From the NCBI RefSeq assembly GCF_947498805.1, contig NZ_CANMLT010000007.1:1-64000 (forward strand): a DNA stretch of 64,000 nt, in the 5' to 3' direction. The DNA is from an uncultured Tenacibaculum sp. Its GTDB lineage: Bacteria; Bacteroidota; Bacteroidia; Flavobacteriales; Flavobacteriaceae. Below the pieces are notes generated by a model, which ran no database searches, was not told the origin of the DNA, and saw only the letters and a program-made list of their open reading frames with translations. Shown here in pieces: positions 10,475 through 20,528 of this stretch. The stretch's first letter is position 1; every line of letters begins with the position of its first letter. Made by a program: the position numbers and the translations under genes.

Positions 10475-11200
10475 ATGGAAGATAAAGAAAAACCAAGGCT
10501 TTCTAGATTAACGGCTATTATAACTCAATTACAATCTAAAAGAATTGTAACGGCTTCTTATTTGGCTGAAAAACATGGAGTAAGTGTGAGAACCATTTAC
10601 AGAGATATCCGTTCACTTGAACAATCGGGAATTCCAATTATAACAGAAGAAGGAAAAGGATATTCTATTATGGAAGGCTATCATCTTCCTCCAGTTTTAT
10701 TTACCGAAGAAGAAGCGAATGCACTAATTACCGTTGAACAAATAGTAATAAAGAATAAAGACAAATCGCTCATTGATAGTTTTTCTAACGTTATTGAAAA
10801 GGTCAAATCAATTTTACGGTATTCTCAAAAAGGAAATGCAGAATTGCTCGCAGAAAGAGTATATTTCGGAGGAAACAATAATTATACAAAAACAAGTGAC
10901 AATTTAATGAAGATTCAGTCTGCAATTATACACTTTCAAGTAGCTAATATTGTATACAAATCTTCACAAGGAAAAACAACGGAAAGAGAAATAGAGCCTT
11001 TTGCAGTATATAGTACTAATGGAAACTTTTTGTTAGTAGCCTTTTGTAGATTAAGAAATGATTTTAGAAACTTTAGAATAGACTTTATAGAAAAGTTTAT
11101 TGTGGAAGGAGCTAAATTTACTCCACATAAAATGACAATTCAAAAATATTTTGAGAAATACATAAAAGATCAAAATACCCCTGACATACCGCTGTCATAG
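10475..11200 (+). CDS. YafY-type HTH + WYL domain transcriptional regulator
   Basis: N-term HTH_11 (RLTAIITQLQSKRIVTASYLAEKHGVSVRTIYRDIRSLEQSGIPI) and C-terminal WYL-like region. Confidence 0.88.
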   Translation: MEDKEKPRLSRLTAIITQLQSKRIVTASYLAEKHGVSVRTIYRDIRSLEQSGIPIITEEGKGYSIMEGYHLPPVLFTEEEANALITVEQIVIKNKDKSLIDSFSNVIEKVKSILRYSQKGNAELLAERVYFGGNNNYTKTSDNLMKIQSAIIHFQVANIVYKSSQGKTTEREIEPFAVYSTNGNFLLVAFCRLRNDFRNFRIDFIEKFIVEGAKFTPHKMTIQKYFEKYIKDQNTPDIPLS

Positions 11201-11244
11201 TAGCATTTTAATATTGCAGCATAATTAATTAAAAGCAATATAAA

Positions 11245-11631
11245 ATGGAAATTGTAAAGACTATTATTTTATTACTATCAGGCTTAATGCTACTTTTTGT
11301 TGGGTTAATGAGGTTAACCAATCCAATAAAAACTTATTTAAAGAGCTCAGGAATAAAATTAAATAAAGATGTTGATTTATTAAATGAAGTTAGAGGAGTG
11401 AGTGCGGTAATGCTCTGTGCTGGAATAGTTATTCTTCTAGGTATTATAGTTTCTGAATTAACATATACCTCATTCATGGTAGGTACTTTAATCTTCATCG
11501 GTTTTGCTATTGGAAGGATTATTAGTTTACTTTCAGATGGAAAACCAAACAAACAAATTATACAAGGAATTGTGTTTGAAATAATTTTAGGTGGAGCTAA
11601 TTTATTTGGAATGCTAAGCATACTGCAATAA
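11245..11631 (+). CDS. Small DUF4345-like membrane protein
   Basis: Four TM segments; MLLFVGLMRLTNPIKTYLKSSGIKL...LNEVRGVSAVMLCAGIVILLG. Confidence 0.7.
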   Translation: MEIVKTIILLLSGLMLLFVGLMRLTNPIKTYLKSSGIKLNKDVDLLNEVRGVSAVMLCAGIVILLGIIVSELTYTSFMVGTLIFIGFAIGRIISLLSDGKPNKQIIQGIVFEIILGGANLFGMLSILQ

Positions 11632-11646
11632 TAGATTTAAACTGAA

Positions 11647-11679
11647 ATAAAAAAGCAATCTAATTAGATTGCTTTTTTA
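11647..11679. terminator. Bidirectional terminator between convergent genes
   Basis: aaaaaagcaatctaattagattgctttttt. Confidence 0.8.
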
Positions 11680-11683
11680 TTTG

Positions 11684-12313
11684 TTATGGTATGTTTAAGT
11701 ATTTATGAGTTTGTAAAGAGATACGCCACTTAGGGTGTTTCATTACATAATCAATAATCATAGGTGTCATTTTTTCTTTTTTACTCCATTCAGGTTGTAA
11801 GAAAAGATTACACTTTTCACCTACTTTGGCAGCTTGTTCTTCAGCAAATTGAAAATCATTTTTGTTATGAATAATCATTTTCAATTCATCAGCTTCTTTA
11901 TAAGCTCTTTCTAAAGGTAACTTTGTTTTCTTTGGAGATAAACAAAACCAATCCCATTTTCCAGAGAAACTATAAGCCCCTGAAGTTTCAATATGTGTTT
12001 TAATCTGATTCTTTTGTAGTTGATTTGTGATATAGTCCAAATCCCACATTAATGGTTCTCCACCAGTAATAACTACTGTTTCTGCATACTTTTTTGCATT
12101 TTCAACAATTATATCGGTATGTGTCGGAGGGTGTAAATTAGCATCCCAACTTTCTTTTACATCACACCAATGGCATCCAACATCACAACCACCAATTCTA
12201 ATAAAATAGGCAGCAGTACCTGTATGAGCACCCTCACCTTGAATGGTATAAAACTCTTCCATTAATGGAAGCATTTCTCCTTTATTAATTAACTCTTGCG
12301 TCTTTAAATCCAT
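11684..12313 (-). CDS. queE: 7-carboxy-7-deazaguanine synthase
   Basis: Radical SAM FYTIQGEGAHTGTAAYFIRIGGCDVGCHWCDVKESW, VVITGGEPLMWDL. Confidence 0.95.
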   Translation of the reverse strand: MDLKTQELINKGEMLPLMEEFYTIQGEGAHTGTAAYFIRIGGCDVGCHWCDVKESWDANLHPPTHTDIIVENAKKYAETVVITGGEPLMWDLDYITNQLQKNQIKTHIETSGAYSFSGKWDWFCLSPKKTKLPLERAYKEADELKMIIHNKNDFQFAEEQAAKVGEKCNLFLQPEWSKKEKMTPMIIDYVMKHPKWRISLQTHKYLNIP

Positions 12314-12761
12314 CTACTTTTACGGCTATTACATCTATTTCGATTTTAGCACCTACTAATAAATCGGCTGCAAAGGTAGTTCTTGCAGGCTTATTTTCAG
12401 GAAAATATTTACGAAAAATTGCATTAAATGCCTTAAAATCGTTTAGATCGGCTAAAATAATAGTGCATTTCACAACGTGTTCTAAGTCAGATCCATGATG
12501 TCCCAACACTTCCTTTATGTTTTGCAAGGCTTGTTCTGTTTGTGCTTCAATGTTATCTCCAGCGAGTTTTTTAGTATTTGGGTTAATCCCAACTTGGCCA
12601 GCTAAATACAAAGTGTTTCCAACTTCAACAGCATCAGAAAAAGGAGCATTTTTTTTACGTTCTAACTTTGACTTATGAAAAATTAAAGAAGGTTTTTCGT
12701 TTGTGGTACATGACAAGAAACAAAAAGTTAAAACAAGTGCAATAAAAAGTTTAGTTTTCAT
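12285..12761 (-). CDS. RidA family protein with apparent lipoprotein signal peptide
   Basis: FSDAVEVGNTLYLAGQVGINPNTKKLAGDNIEAQTEQALQNIKEVL...PARTTFAADLLVGAKIEIDVIAV; N-term MKTKLFIALVLTFCFLSCTTNEK. Confidence 0.9.
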   Translation of the reverse strand: MKTKLFIALVLTFCFLSCTTNEKPSLIFHKSKLERKKNAPFSDAVEVGNTLYLAGQVGINPNTKKLAGDNIEAQTEQALQNIKEVLGHHGSDLEHVVKCTIILADLNDFKAFNAIFRKYFPENKPARTTFAADLLVGAKIEIDVIAVKVDGFKDARVN

Positions 12762-12889
12762 AAAAAGTAGGTTTTGAATGATTTGTCAATATTTAAGTAA
12801 GATGCTTACGAGTAAAATTACTAAATAAAATGTAGCGAGTTTTTGAAATGCTAATATTAATAGTATTTTTATCAAAAATTTCATCAAGA

Positions 12890-14413
12890 ATGAGCAATAC
12901 AGAAGCTTTTTTTAATCATATAACAGAAGGATATGCTTGTAAGGGAGATTTTATCACCTTGGGAGCTGGAATGTTAGGTGAGGAGACCGTAACAAATGCA
13001 TTGGTTAATGTGCCTTTAAAGACTTTAAATAGACATGGTTTAATAGCCGGAGCAACAGGAACAGGAAAAACCAAAACACTTCAAGTTATAGCAGAAAACT
13101 TATCGGAAAAAGGAGTACCTGTATTGCTAATGGATATTAAGGGAGATTTAAGCGGATTGGCACAGCCAAGTCCTGGACATCCGAAAATTGATGAACGTCA
13201 CGAGAAGATCGGAATTCCATTTGATGCTAAAAAGTTTCCAATAGAAATTTTATCAATTTCAGAACAAGAAGGAGTACGTTTGAGAGCTACTGTTTCTGAA
13301 TTTGGTCCTGTGTTATTGTCACGAATTTTAGATTTAACAGAAACGCAATCTGGTATTGTGGCAATTATTTTTAAGTATTGTGACGATAATCAGTTACCAT
13401 TATTAGATTTAAAAGATTTCAAAAAGATTCTTCAATTCATAACCAATGAAGGTAAAGATGAGATTCAAGCTGAGTATGGACGTATTTCAACAGCAAGTAC
13501 TGGTGCAATACTTCGTAAGATTGTTGAAATAGAACAACAAGGAGGAGATTTATTTTTTGGAGAAAAATCATTTGACGTTGATGATCTAACGCGTATTGAT
13601 GAAAATGGAAGAGGTGTCATCTCTGTATTACGTTTAACAGATATTCAAGATAAGCCTAAGCTATTTTCGACATTTATGTTACAATTATTAGCAGAGGTAT
13701 ATGAAACATTTCCTGAGCAAGGAGATAGTGGGAGACCAGAACTAATTATTTTTATAGATGAGGCGCACTTGGTATTTGATGAAGCATCGAAAGCTTTATT
13801 AAGTCAAATAGAGAGTATTGTAAAGCTAATTCGTTCAAAGGGAATTGGGTTATATTTTGTAACGCAAAACCCTAAAGATGTTCCTGAAGATGTTTTGGCA
13901 CAATTAGGATTAAAAGTGCAACATGCCTTAAGAGCATTTACTGCAAAAGATAGAAAGGCTATTAAGTTAGCTGCAGAGAATTACCCAGATTCAGAGTATT
14001 ACGATACTAAAGAGGTGTTAACTCAGTTAGGAATAGGGGAAGCATTAGTTTCCGTATTAAATGAAAAAGGAATTCCAACTCCGTTAGCAAGAACTATGTT
14101 AAGAGCTCCAATGAGTAGAATGGATGTATTAACGGATAAAGAAATAAAAGAAGTTCTTGATAATTCTAGTTTGATTACTAAGTACAATAAAGAAGTAGAT
14201 AGAGAAAGTGCTTATGAAATTTTGAATGATAAAATTGATAAAATCAACAAAGAAAAAACAGAAGAAGAAGCTCGAAAGGAAAAAGAAAAAACAAGTAGAA
14301 GATCTAGTTCAACTAGAAGTAGAAGTACTCGTATGAATCCTGTTGTAAAGGTATTAACAAGTGCTACTTTTATAAGAGCTGCTTTTGGAATATTAAAGAA
14401 AGTATTGAAATAA
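12890..14413 (+). CDS. HerA/YjgR-like (DUF853) P-loop ATPase
   Basis: NRHGLIAGATGTGKTKTLQVIAENLS Walker A; ELIIFIDEAHLVF Walker B; GIGLYFVTQNPKDVPEDVLAQLG. Confidence 0.9.
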   Translation: MSNTEAFFNHITEGYACKGDFITLGAGMLGEETVTNALVNVPLKTLNRHGLIAGATGTGKTKTLQVIAENLSEKGVPVLLMDIKGDLSGLAQPSPGHPKIDERHEKIGIPFDAKKFPIEILSISEQEGVRLRATVSEFGPVLLSRILDLTETQSGIVAIIFKYCDDNQLPLLDLKDFKKILQFITNEGKDEIQAEYGRISTASTGAILRKIVEIEQQGGDLFFGEKSFDVDDLTRIDENGRGVISVLRLTDIQDKPKLFSTFMLQLLAEVYETFPEQGDSGRPELIIFIDEAHLVFDEASKALLSQIESIVKLIRSKGIGLYFVTQNPKDVPEDVLAQLGLKVQHALRAFTAKDRKAIKLAAENYPDSEYYDTKEVLTQLGIGEALVSVLNEKGIPTPLARTMLRAPMSRMDVLTDKEIKEVLDNSSLITKYNKEVDRESAYEILNDKIDKINKEKTEEEARKEKEKTSRRSSSTRSRSTRMNPVVKVLTSATFIRAAFGILKKVLK

Positions 14414-14454
14414 TAGGAAACAAATATCAACGTTATATATAAAAACTATAATTA

Positions 14455-15015
14455 ATGAAAAACATAGTAAAAGTTTTAGTAGTAGCAGTAGGAATGATTA
14501 CTTTTTATCAATGTAGCAATAGCAAATATGATGTAGCTAAGGGAAAAGTAGGAGAATTGACTACCAAAACAACTATTCAGCAGTTAGATAAAATTTTTGA
14601 AAATGATTCTATCGTAAAGGTGTTGAGTGAAGGTGCTAAAGGAGACAATTACTTTCAGGAAGATGATAAATACCATGTATTTGAAAAAGGAGGGAAGCAC
14701 TTGCTAACCATCGTTCCTAAAGAGCAATTAGATTCTGTATCTACCATTAGAAGTATTGAGATTTTTGACAATAGGTATAAAACAAAAACAGGATTGAATA
14801 TTAACTCTAACTTCCAAGAAATTAATAATAATAACAAAATTGATAAGGTAGAAACATCATTTACATCTGCTACTTTATTTATAGATGAGTTAAACGCAAC
14901 CATTGCTATAGATAAAGAAGAACTTGGATTAAAAGAGTTTAGTACTCAAAAAGTAAGTATTGAACAAATACCTGATTTAGCTAAAATGAAATCATTTACC
15001 ATTTGGTTTAACTAA
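14455..15015 (+). CDS. Predicted lipoprotein, unknown function
   Basis: MKNIVKVLVVAVGMITFYQCSNSK lipobox-like. Confidence 0.7.
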   Translation: MKNIVKVLVVAVGMITFYQCSNSKYDVAKGKVGELTTKTTIQQLDKIFENDSIVKVLSEGAKGDNYFQEDDKYHVFEKGGKHLLTIVPKEQLDSVSTIRSIEIFDNRYKTKTGLNINSNFQEINNNNKIDKVETSFTSATLFIDELNATIAIDKEELGLKEFSTQKVSIEQIPDLAKMKSFTIWFN

Positions 15016-15022
15016 TATATAA

Positions 15023-15055
15023 GAATCCGAAATGAAAATTTCGGATTTTTTATTT
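15023..15055 (+). terminator. Terminator
   Basis: aatccgaaat gaaa atttcggatt tttta. Confidence 0.7.
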
Positions 15056-15063
15056 AAGGAAAT

Positions 15064-15432
15064 ATGAGTAAAAAATATACAATCCAAAAATCACCGTTTG
15101 TTGTTCCAACTACCGACGGTAAGTTAATAGAAGAGCATTTTGGAAATGCAACGAATAAAGAAGGTCAAATAAGTATTGCTCACATGGTAGCTCCAGCTGG
15201 TTGGAGTGAACCTTTTCAAACTCCTGAATTTGAAGAGTACACTTATATCATTAAAGGAAAAAAGCAATTCAACATTGATGGAGAGATAATTGTTTTAGAA
15301 GCTGGACAATCTATAAAAATTGAAAAAAATGTCCGTGTTCAATATTCCAACCCTTTTGATCAAGCATGTGAATATATAGCGATTTGTTTACCGGCATTTT
15401 CTATCGATTTAGTGAATAGAGAAGAAGTCTAA
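15064..15432 (+). CDS. Cupin domain protein
   Basis: HMVAPAGWSEPFQTPEFEEYTYIIKGKKQFNIDGEIIVLEAGQSIKIEK. Confidence 0.82.
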   Translation: MSKKYTIQKSPFVVPTTDGKLIEEHFGNATNKEGQISIAHMVAPAGWSEPFQTPEFEEYTYIIKGKKQFNIDGEIIVLEAGQSIKIEKNVRVQYSNPFDQACEYIAICLPAFSIDLVNREEV

Positions 15433-15433
15433 A

Positions 15434-16075
15434 CTAAAACTGATACTTTTTATCAATAGCGTACTTAATCAATTCATTACCTCCATTTAAATTAAGTTTA
15501 CGAATCATGTTTTTTCTATGAGTGTCTACAGTAGTTTTGGCAATAAAAAGTTCCTGGGCAATCTCTTTAGAGGTTTTTCCATTAGCAATTAGTTGTAGAA
15601 TTTCCTTTTCTCTATTAGAAAGAGTTACCTTTTCCGATTTTCCAATAGTTACATTTTCTTGAATGTAATCATTCATAAAGTTAAAAGCTACATTCGGATC
15701 AAAGAAAGTTTCACCATTGGCTACAGTAACAATTGCTTTAGATAGCATTTTAATACCCGAATTTTTTAAGAGATAGCCAGAAGCTCCTACATCTAACATT
15801 TGTTTAATTGCTTCAGGTTGATCAAACATGGTTAAAGCCAATACTTTGATATGAGGAAACTGTATTTTTATACGTTTGGTAGCTTCTATACCATCCATTC
15901 TAGGCATACGAATATCTGTAATAACAAGTTTGGGTTGTTTTAAACTAACTAGTTTCACAAGATCTTCACCGTTATTTACTGTGCCAATAATGTTTATATC
16001 ATCATCGTATTCAAAAAAAGACTTTACACCATCAATTAGCATTTGATGGTCTTCTGCCATAGCTATAGTTATCAT
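15434..16075 (-). CDS. NarL/LuxR-family response regulator
   Basis: Receiver (ITIAMAEDHQMLIDGVKSFF..VITDIRMPRMDGIEATKRI) + LuxR HTH (LSNREKEILQLIANGKTSKEIAQELFIAKTTVDTHRKNMIRKL). Confidence 0.95.
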   Translation of the reverse strand: MITIAMAEDHQMLIDGVKSFFEYDDDINIIGTVNNGEDLVKLVSLKQPKLVITDIRMPRMDGIEATKRIKIQFPHIKVLALTMFDQPEAIKQMLDVGASGYLLKNSGIKMLSKAIVTVANGETFFDPNVAFNFMNDYIQENVTIGKSEKVTLSNREKEILQLIANGKTSKEIAQELFIAKTTVDTHRKNMIRKLNLNGGNELIKYAIDKKYQF

Positions 16076-16077
16076 AT

Positions 16078-16668
16078 TTATCGGGTAGTATTTTGTTTCT
16101 GTTTTTTATAGTGAACTAATCGTTGTTTTAATCTTAAGATTCCTTCAATTTTTTGCGCTATTTCTTCAATTGTATTTTGTGTTTCATCTATGATTTCATC
16201 TAACTCTTTATCAACTTGTATTCGATGTTCATTTAGCTCTGTATGAACTCCTTTTAATTTGGCTTCTGCAATACGTAAACGTTCTTTAATGTTTTTTGAT
16301 CTATTGATCTTTTTAGGTGAAACAATCCCAAAAGCATATAAGAGATAAAAAAGAATAGCAATAAAGAAACAACTTCCAACTATTAATATGGCTAAAACAG
16401 CAATAGCAATATCACTGGTTCCCTTATCGAATTCTTCCCCTGCATCATTGAAATAAGCTTCTTTACAATGATCTTCACCATCAATAGGGTAGAAGGTGAA
16501 ATTTATAATATTCCTGAGAATTTTCCATTTTAAAGGAACTTTTTCAGGAGGATAATATCGTTCGGTATAATATCCAACTCGGGAGGAAATCGTATTATCC
16601 GGATTACCGCCAGCAATTACGTTACCAAGTTGGTCAATGGATATTAAAAAGTTAACAAAAAAGTTCAT
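16078..16668 (-). CDS. Membrane protein, N-terminus resembling small phage GGxPDxTxSSR proteins, C-terminal coiled coil
   Basis: MNFFVNFLISIDQLGNVIAGGNPDNTISSRVGYYTERY...IINFTFYPIDGEDHCKEAYF, one/two TM, then K/E-rich heptads. Start moved to M9 of the ORF. Confidence 0.65.
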   Translation of the reverse strand: MNFFVNFLISIDQLGNVIAGGNPDNTISSRVGYYTERYYPPEKVPLKWKILRNIINFTFYPIDGEDHCKEAYFNDAGEEFDKGTSDIAIAVLAILIVGSCFFIAILFYLLYAFGIVSPKKINRSKNIKERLRIAEAKLKGVHTELNEHRIQVDKELDEIIDETQNTIEEIAQKIEGILRLKQRLVHYKKQKQNTTR

Positions 16669-16729
16669 TTTAGTAAGTTTGATGTTTACCAAAGATACTA
16701 AACTAATACCTTGTTTATTATACTTAGGT

Positions 16730-18544
16730 TTAGGTATTTATTATAGGGATATCTATAATTATAGACGTTCCTTTTCCTATAGTAGAGTCTACTTCGAAGG
16801 TACCTTTTAAGTGTTCTATTCTGGTTTGAATAGAGTTGAGGCCCATTCCGTTTTTAAGTTCGATAGTATTCATATTAAAACCTCGGCCGTTGTCTTCAAT
16901 AATAATATTTAGATTATTATCAAATTGAGAAATATTGATAGTTGCGTGCGTTGCATCGGCATGTTTAATAATATTGGTAGTAAGTTCTTGTACTATTCTA
17001 AAAACAGCTATTTCTAGGCTATTTTCCAAACGCTTATCTAAGCCAAAATCTAATACTTCAATAGTTATTCTATTAGCATCGGATATTTTTTCAGCCATTA
17101 ATTTTATCGCTATCAAAAGACCTTTGTTAGCAATTACTCCAGCATTTTTTGCATGTGCTATACTACGTACTTTTAAGTAGGTTTCATCAATGAGTTTTTC
17201 AGTTTTAGAGTATAATTCTTCCTGATTAAAGTGCTCTTTTTCTCTGTTTAATTTTAGGTTTTCAAAGTGAAGCTTTAAAGTAGCTAAAACAGAACCAATA
17301 TTGTCATGAAGATCTTCTGCAATACGAACACGTTCTTTTTCTTGTCCATCAATCATAGCATTGATCGTATTTATCTCTTGCTCCTTTAATAAAGTAAGGT
17401 TTTTCTGTTTCTCTAGCTCTTTTTGTTGCTCTGCTAACAAACGCTTTCTTTTGGAGTTTTTAAGGTTGAGATACGTAACAATACCACCAAATAGGACAAA
17501 AATAGCCCCTATTAAAAGAATTAATTTGTCTTGTTTTCTTTTTGCTTTTAATTCAATGTTTTCTTTTTCTTTTTTTTCGGTTTGATATTTTGTATTTATA
17601 TCATTGAAAGCAATAGCTTTATTATATTCATTTAATGAATCTGCGTATTTTTTAGAAAGGTTTTGATAATAGTAAGCCGATTTATAGTTATTTAAATGAG
17701 AATAGTTTTTGGAAAAAAGATTGTTCAATTTAATTTTTTCTAAGTATCTATAACGAGGGATTTTAACGTTACTTGCACGGGTTAAATAGTCGTTAGATTT
17801 TATATAGTTTTTTTGTAGTTGATATAATATAGCAATATTCATATTTATTCCAAACAGTTCATTTCTAAAGTAGTTATAATCTTTTTTATTAATGAATGTT
17901 AGGGCTTTTTGATTATGATATAAGGAACTATCTAATTTGGTTAAAAAATATTGATATTGCAATGCTATCATTTGATGAAATTTAGCTTTTAAATAATCAT
18001 TGTCTAGACTATCAGCTTCTTGAAGTTTTTGCTTAAGAATAGTTACATTTTCTTTTCTAGTTATATTTGCTTGAATAGTATAATAATAATAGTTATAATA
18101 AGTTTTTTCATTCAAGTCATATAGATAGTTTTTTAAAATGTCTAAATAACTTAGTAAAGTATTTTTTGACTTCCTATTTTTATACAACTGGGCCACAATT
18201 TTTTTTATACTTTCATTGATAAATACGGTATCCTTAATAGCTAAAGCATTGTTTAACCCTTGGTTGTATAAGTTAAAAGCTAAGGAATCATTATGATTCT
18301 TAAACAATTGAAAATCTCCTTCTAATATCAGTTGAATTATTAAATTTCTTTTATTCTTTTTTTTATTGACTATTAATAAACTATCGATTTTTCCTGTTTT
18401 TATAAGTTTTGACTGGAAAAGAAAAAACTTTTTTTCACTTTCAGAAATGTTATTGAACGAACTGGTATCCAAATAGGTTAAATTATACTTTTTAAGTTGT
18501 TTGATACCTTGTTTAAAGGTTTGAGTGTACACCTGAGCGTACAC
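16730..18544 (-). CDS. Sensor histidine kinase, NarX/DegS type (HisKA_3 + HATPase), TPR-like sensor region
   Basis: ERVRIAEDLHDNIGSVLATLKLHFENL; FRIVQELTTNIIKHADATHATINI; NLNIIIEDNGRGFN; GMGLNSIQTRIEHLKGTFEVDSTIGKGTSIIIDIPI. Confidence 0.93.
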   Translation of the reverse strand: MYAQVYTQTFKQGIKQLKKYNLTYLDTSSFNNISESEKKFFLFQSKLIKTGKIDSLLIVNKKKNKRNLIIQLILEGDFQLFKNHNDSLAFNLYNQGLNNALAIKDTVFINESIKKIVAQLYKNRKSKNTLLSYLDILKNYLYDLNEKTYYNYYYYTIQANITRKENVTILKQKLQEADSLDNDYLKAKFHQMIALQYQYFLTKLDSSLYHNQKALTFINKKDYNYFRNELFGINMNIAILYQLQKNYIKSNDYLTRASNVKIPRYRYLEKIKLNNLFSKNYSHLNNYKSAYYYQNLSKKYADSLNEYNKAIAFNDINTKYQTEKKEKENIELKAKRKQDKLILLIGAIFVLFGGIVTYLNLKNSKRKRLLAEQQKELEKQKNLTLLKEQEINTINAMIDGQEKERVRIAEDLHDNIGSVLATLKLHFENLKLNREKEHFNQEELYSKTEKLIDETYLKVRSIAHAKNAGVIANKGLLIAIKLMAEKISDANRITIEVLDFGLDKRLENSLEIAVFRIVQELTTNIIKHADATHATINISQFDNNLNIIIEDNGRGFNMNTIELKNGMGLNSIQTRIEHLKGTFEVDSTIGKGTSIIIDIPIINT

Positions 18545-18600
18545 TAAAACCGTAAGAGTTATATAAAGAGTTATTTTTTTTATTTTTCTGATTTTTAATA

Positions 18601-19230
18601 TTAAATATTTGTTTTAATTCCCCCTCTGCATGCACCATTTCCTAAATCTGGGGAAGAAGCATCTGAGCATGAAGTAGGAATTGATATAGATCCTAGTCCT
18701 TGAATAGATGATTTTATATGTATATCTATTATATCGTTATTAGAAAAAACAAAATCACTATTAAAACCTGTATAGTCTTGTTTTGATTCATTGTCATCTA
18801 ATTTTTCAATAAATATAGTGATATGATATTTTTTAGTGCCATTTTGAAGGTTACAAGGGTTTTCTCCTAAGTTGAATTTTGTAAGTTCTATATTGGTTAT
18901 CTTTAGCTGATCACATCCATATCTCTCCTTAAGACGAAAATCTATATTAACAGAATCATTACTTTTCGCTTCAAACTTACCTAAAATGGCAAATGAATTA
19001 ATTAAATCTAAGTGGAAAGGTTGAAAATTAAGACGATCTTTTAAATTAATGTTTAACATCAAATTTTCGTCTGGTTCAGATCGATTAAAGGGTTCTCGAC
19101 AGTTATTGTTATTCTTGTCATTTTGTTGAAGTACTTCTTTATTAGCTTGTTTAGAAGCTTCCTTATTCAAACAAGAAGTTAACAATAAAAAATTAAGAAA
19201 TACGATTAAAATTGTTTTGTAGGTTTTCAT
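18601..19230 (-). CDS. Predicted lipoprotein, unknown function
   Basis: MKTYKTILIVFLNFLLLTSCLNKEASK lipobox. Confidence 0.65.
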   Translation of the reverse strand: MKTYKTILIVFLNFLLLTSCLNKEASKQANKEVLQQNDKNNNNCREPFNRSEPDENLMLNINLKDRLNFQPFHLDLINSFAILGKFEAKSNDSVNIDFRLKERYGCDQLKITNIELTKFNLGENPCNLQNGTKKYHITIFIEKLDDNESKQDYTGFNSDFVFSNNDIIDIHIKSSIQGLGSISIPTSCSDASSPDLGNGACRGGIKTNI

Positions 19231-19252
19231 AATAGTTTTTATTTGATTAGTA

Positions 19253-20434
19253 TTAAATTTTATCTTTTAAATGATATAATGGTAGTATATTTTCATGACA
19301 ACTGTTAAAATTAAAATTACAAGAGATAGGAAGTTTACATTGTAGGCAATCGTTAGCACTATTTATAGAAATACAGGTGGTTATATAACCATTATTATCA
19401 GGACCATTATTACCTCCTAAGTATATTCCTACAACTTTGTCTTTAAAAAAAACAGGACTTCCAGAACTTCCTGGCAATCCATCTAAGTTTGTTAGATATA
19501 TCCCATCCTCTTTTCCTTTGATAGAGGCAGACCCATTAAGTTTTAGCGGTAAAAACGAGCAATGCCCAATTGTATATAGTTTTGCTCCAACGTTTAGTTC
19601 TTTAAATAAAGGTTCTAACCTATATTTCGAAGGAATTCTTCTAGCTGTTCTAATAATTGTGTAATCATTTGACCGTTTTTCTGTTTTTGTTGTTGTTAAA
19701 TTTTCTATAGAACTTATTTTAAAAACGTTAGACGCACTAAACCTAGAAGGTAACTTGTTGTTTTTATACATAAAGCCAAAGACGATATAATAGTCACTTG
19801 GACGTATGTTACTGTTTGAAAATATGTGCTTTACAGTGAGTACTGTTTTATTGTTTATAGCAAATACAGTAGCCAATATTCCTTTAGGTCTTGTCTGATT
19901 TGCAAAAGCTTGGCCAGGACATATTCCCAAGTTGCGTAATGAGGTGGTTTCATGTTTGAAGTAATAAAAATTGTCATCTTTTTTATCAAAAAAATTTTTG
20001 TGAATTATAAAACCAACTCCATTAAAATTTCTTCTTTGATTTCTATTGACTACATGGTCATAATCTATTCTATGATCGGAATCAACGAGAGCTTTAATGG
20101 TAAAATATTGTAATTCATCTTTGCTATATTTTTTATAGAAATCTAAGAAGAAGTCATTATTCTTGAAATTATTGGGTATAGAATCTTTATCTCTAAAATA
20201 GTAAAGAGCTTTTAAATCTTCTAATGAATATTTCCGTGAGATTGATTTATAGTCCTTATTGGCAATTTCTTTATTAAATCGATCAATATCTTTGATTTTC
20301 ATATAATAAGAAGTTCCATCAACAAGGATAGTACTATCTTTATTAACTATTGGTTTAGATTGAAAACTAAAACCATTCAGAGTCTTTAAAAACAATAGAA
20401 ATAGCAATAGCTGTATTGTAGTTTTTTTAGTCAT
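19253..20434 (-). CDS. Secreted trypsin-like (S1 family) serine protease
   Basis: ATVFAINNKTVLTVKHIF (His region), SNDYTIIRTAR (Asp region), TNLDGLPGSSGSPVFFKDKVVGIYLGG (Ser). Start moved to MTKKTTIQLLLFLLFL signal peptide. Confidence 0.82.
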   Translation of the reverse strand: MTKKTTIQLLLFLLFLKTLNGFSFQSKPIVNKDSTILVDGTSYYMKIKDIDRFNKEIANKDYKSISRKYSLEDLKALYYFRDKDSIPNNFKNNDFFLDFYKKYSKDELQYFTIKALVDSDHRIDYDHVVNRNQRRNFNGVGFIIHKNFFDKKDDNFYYFKHETTSLRNLGICPGQAFANQTRPKGILATVFAINNKTVLTVKHIFSNSNIRPSDYYIVFGFMYKNNKLPSRFSASNVFKISSIENLTTTKTEKRSNDYTIIRTARRIPSKYRLEPLFKELNVGAKLYTIGHCSFLPLKLNGSASIKGKEDGIYLTNLDGLPGSSGSPVFFKDKVVGIYLGGNNGPDNNGYITTCISINSANDCLQCKLPISCNFNFNSCHENILPLYHLKDKI

Positions 20435-20528
20435 TTCAAATAATTTTACTACAAATAAAGTGCAAAAAAGACGTGACATGTATACCTACAACTAGGTATT
20501 TTGCACTACCTAAATATAGGTAAAGAAA

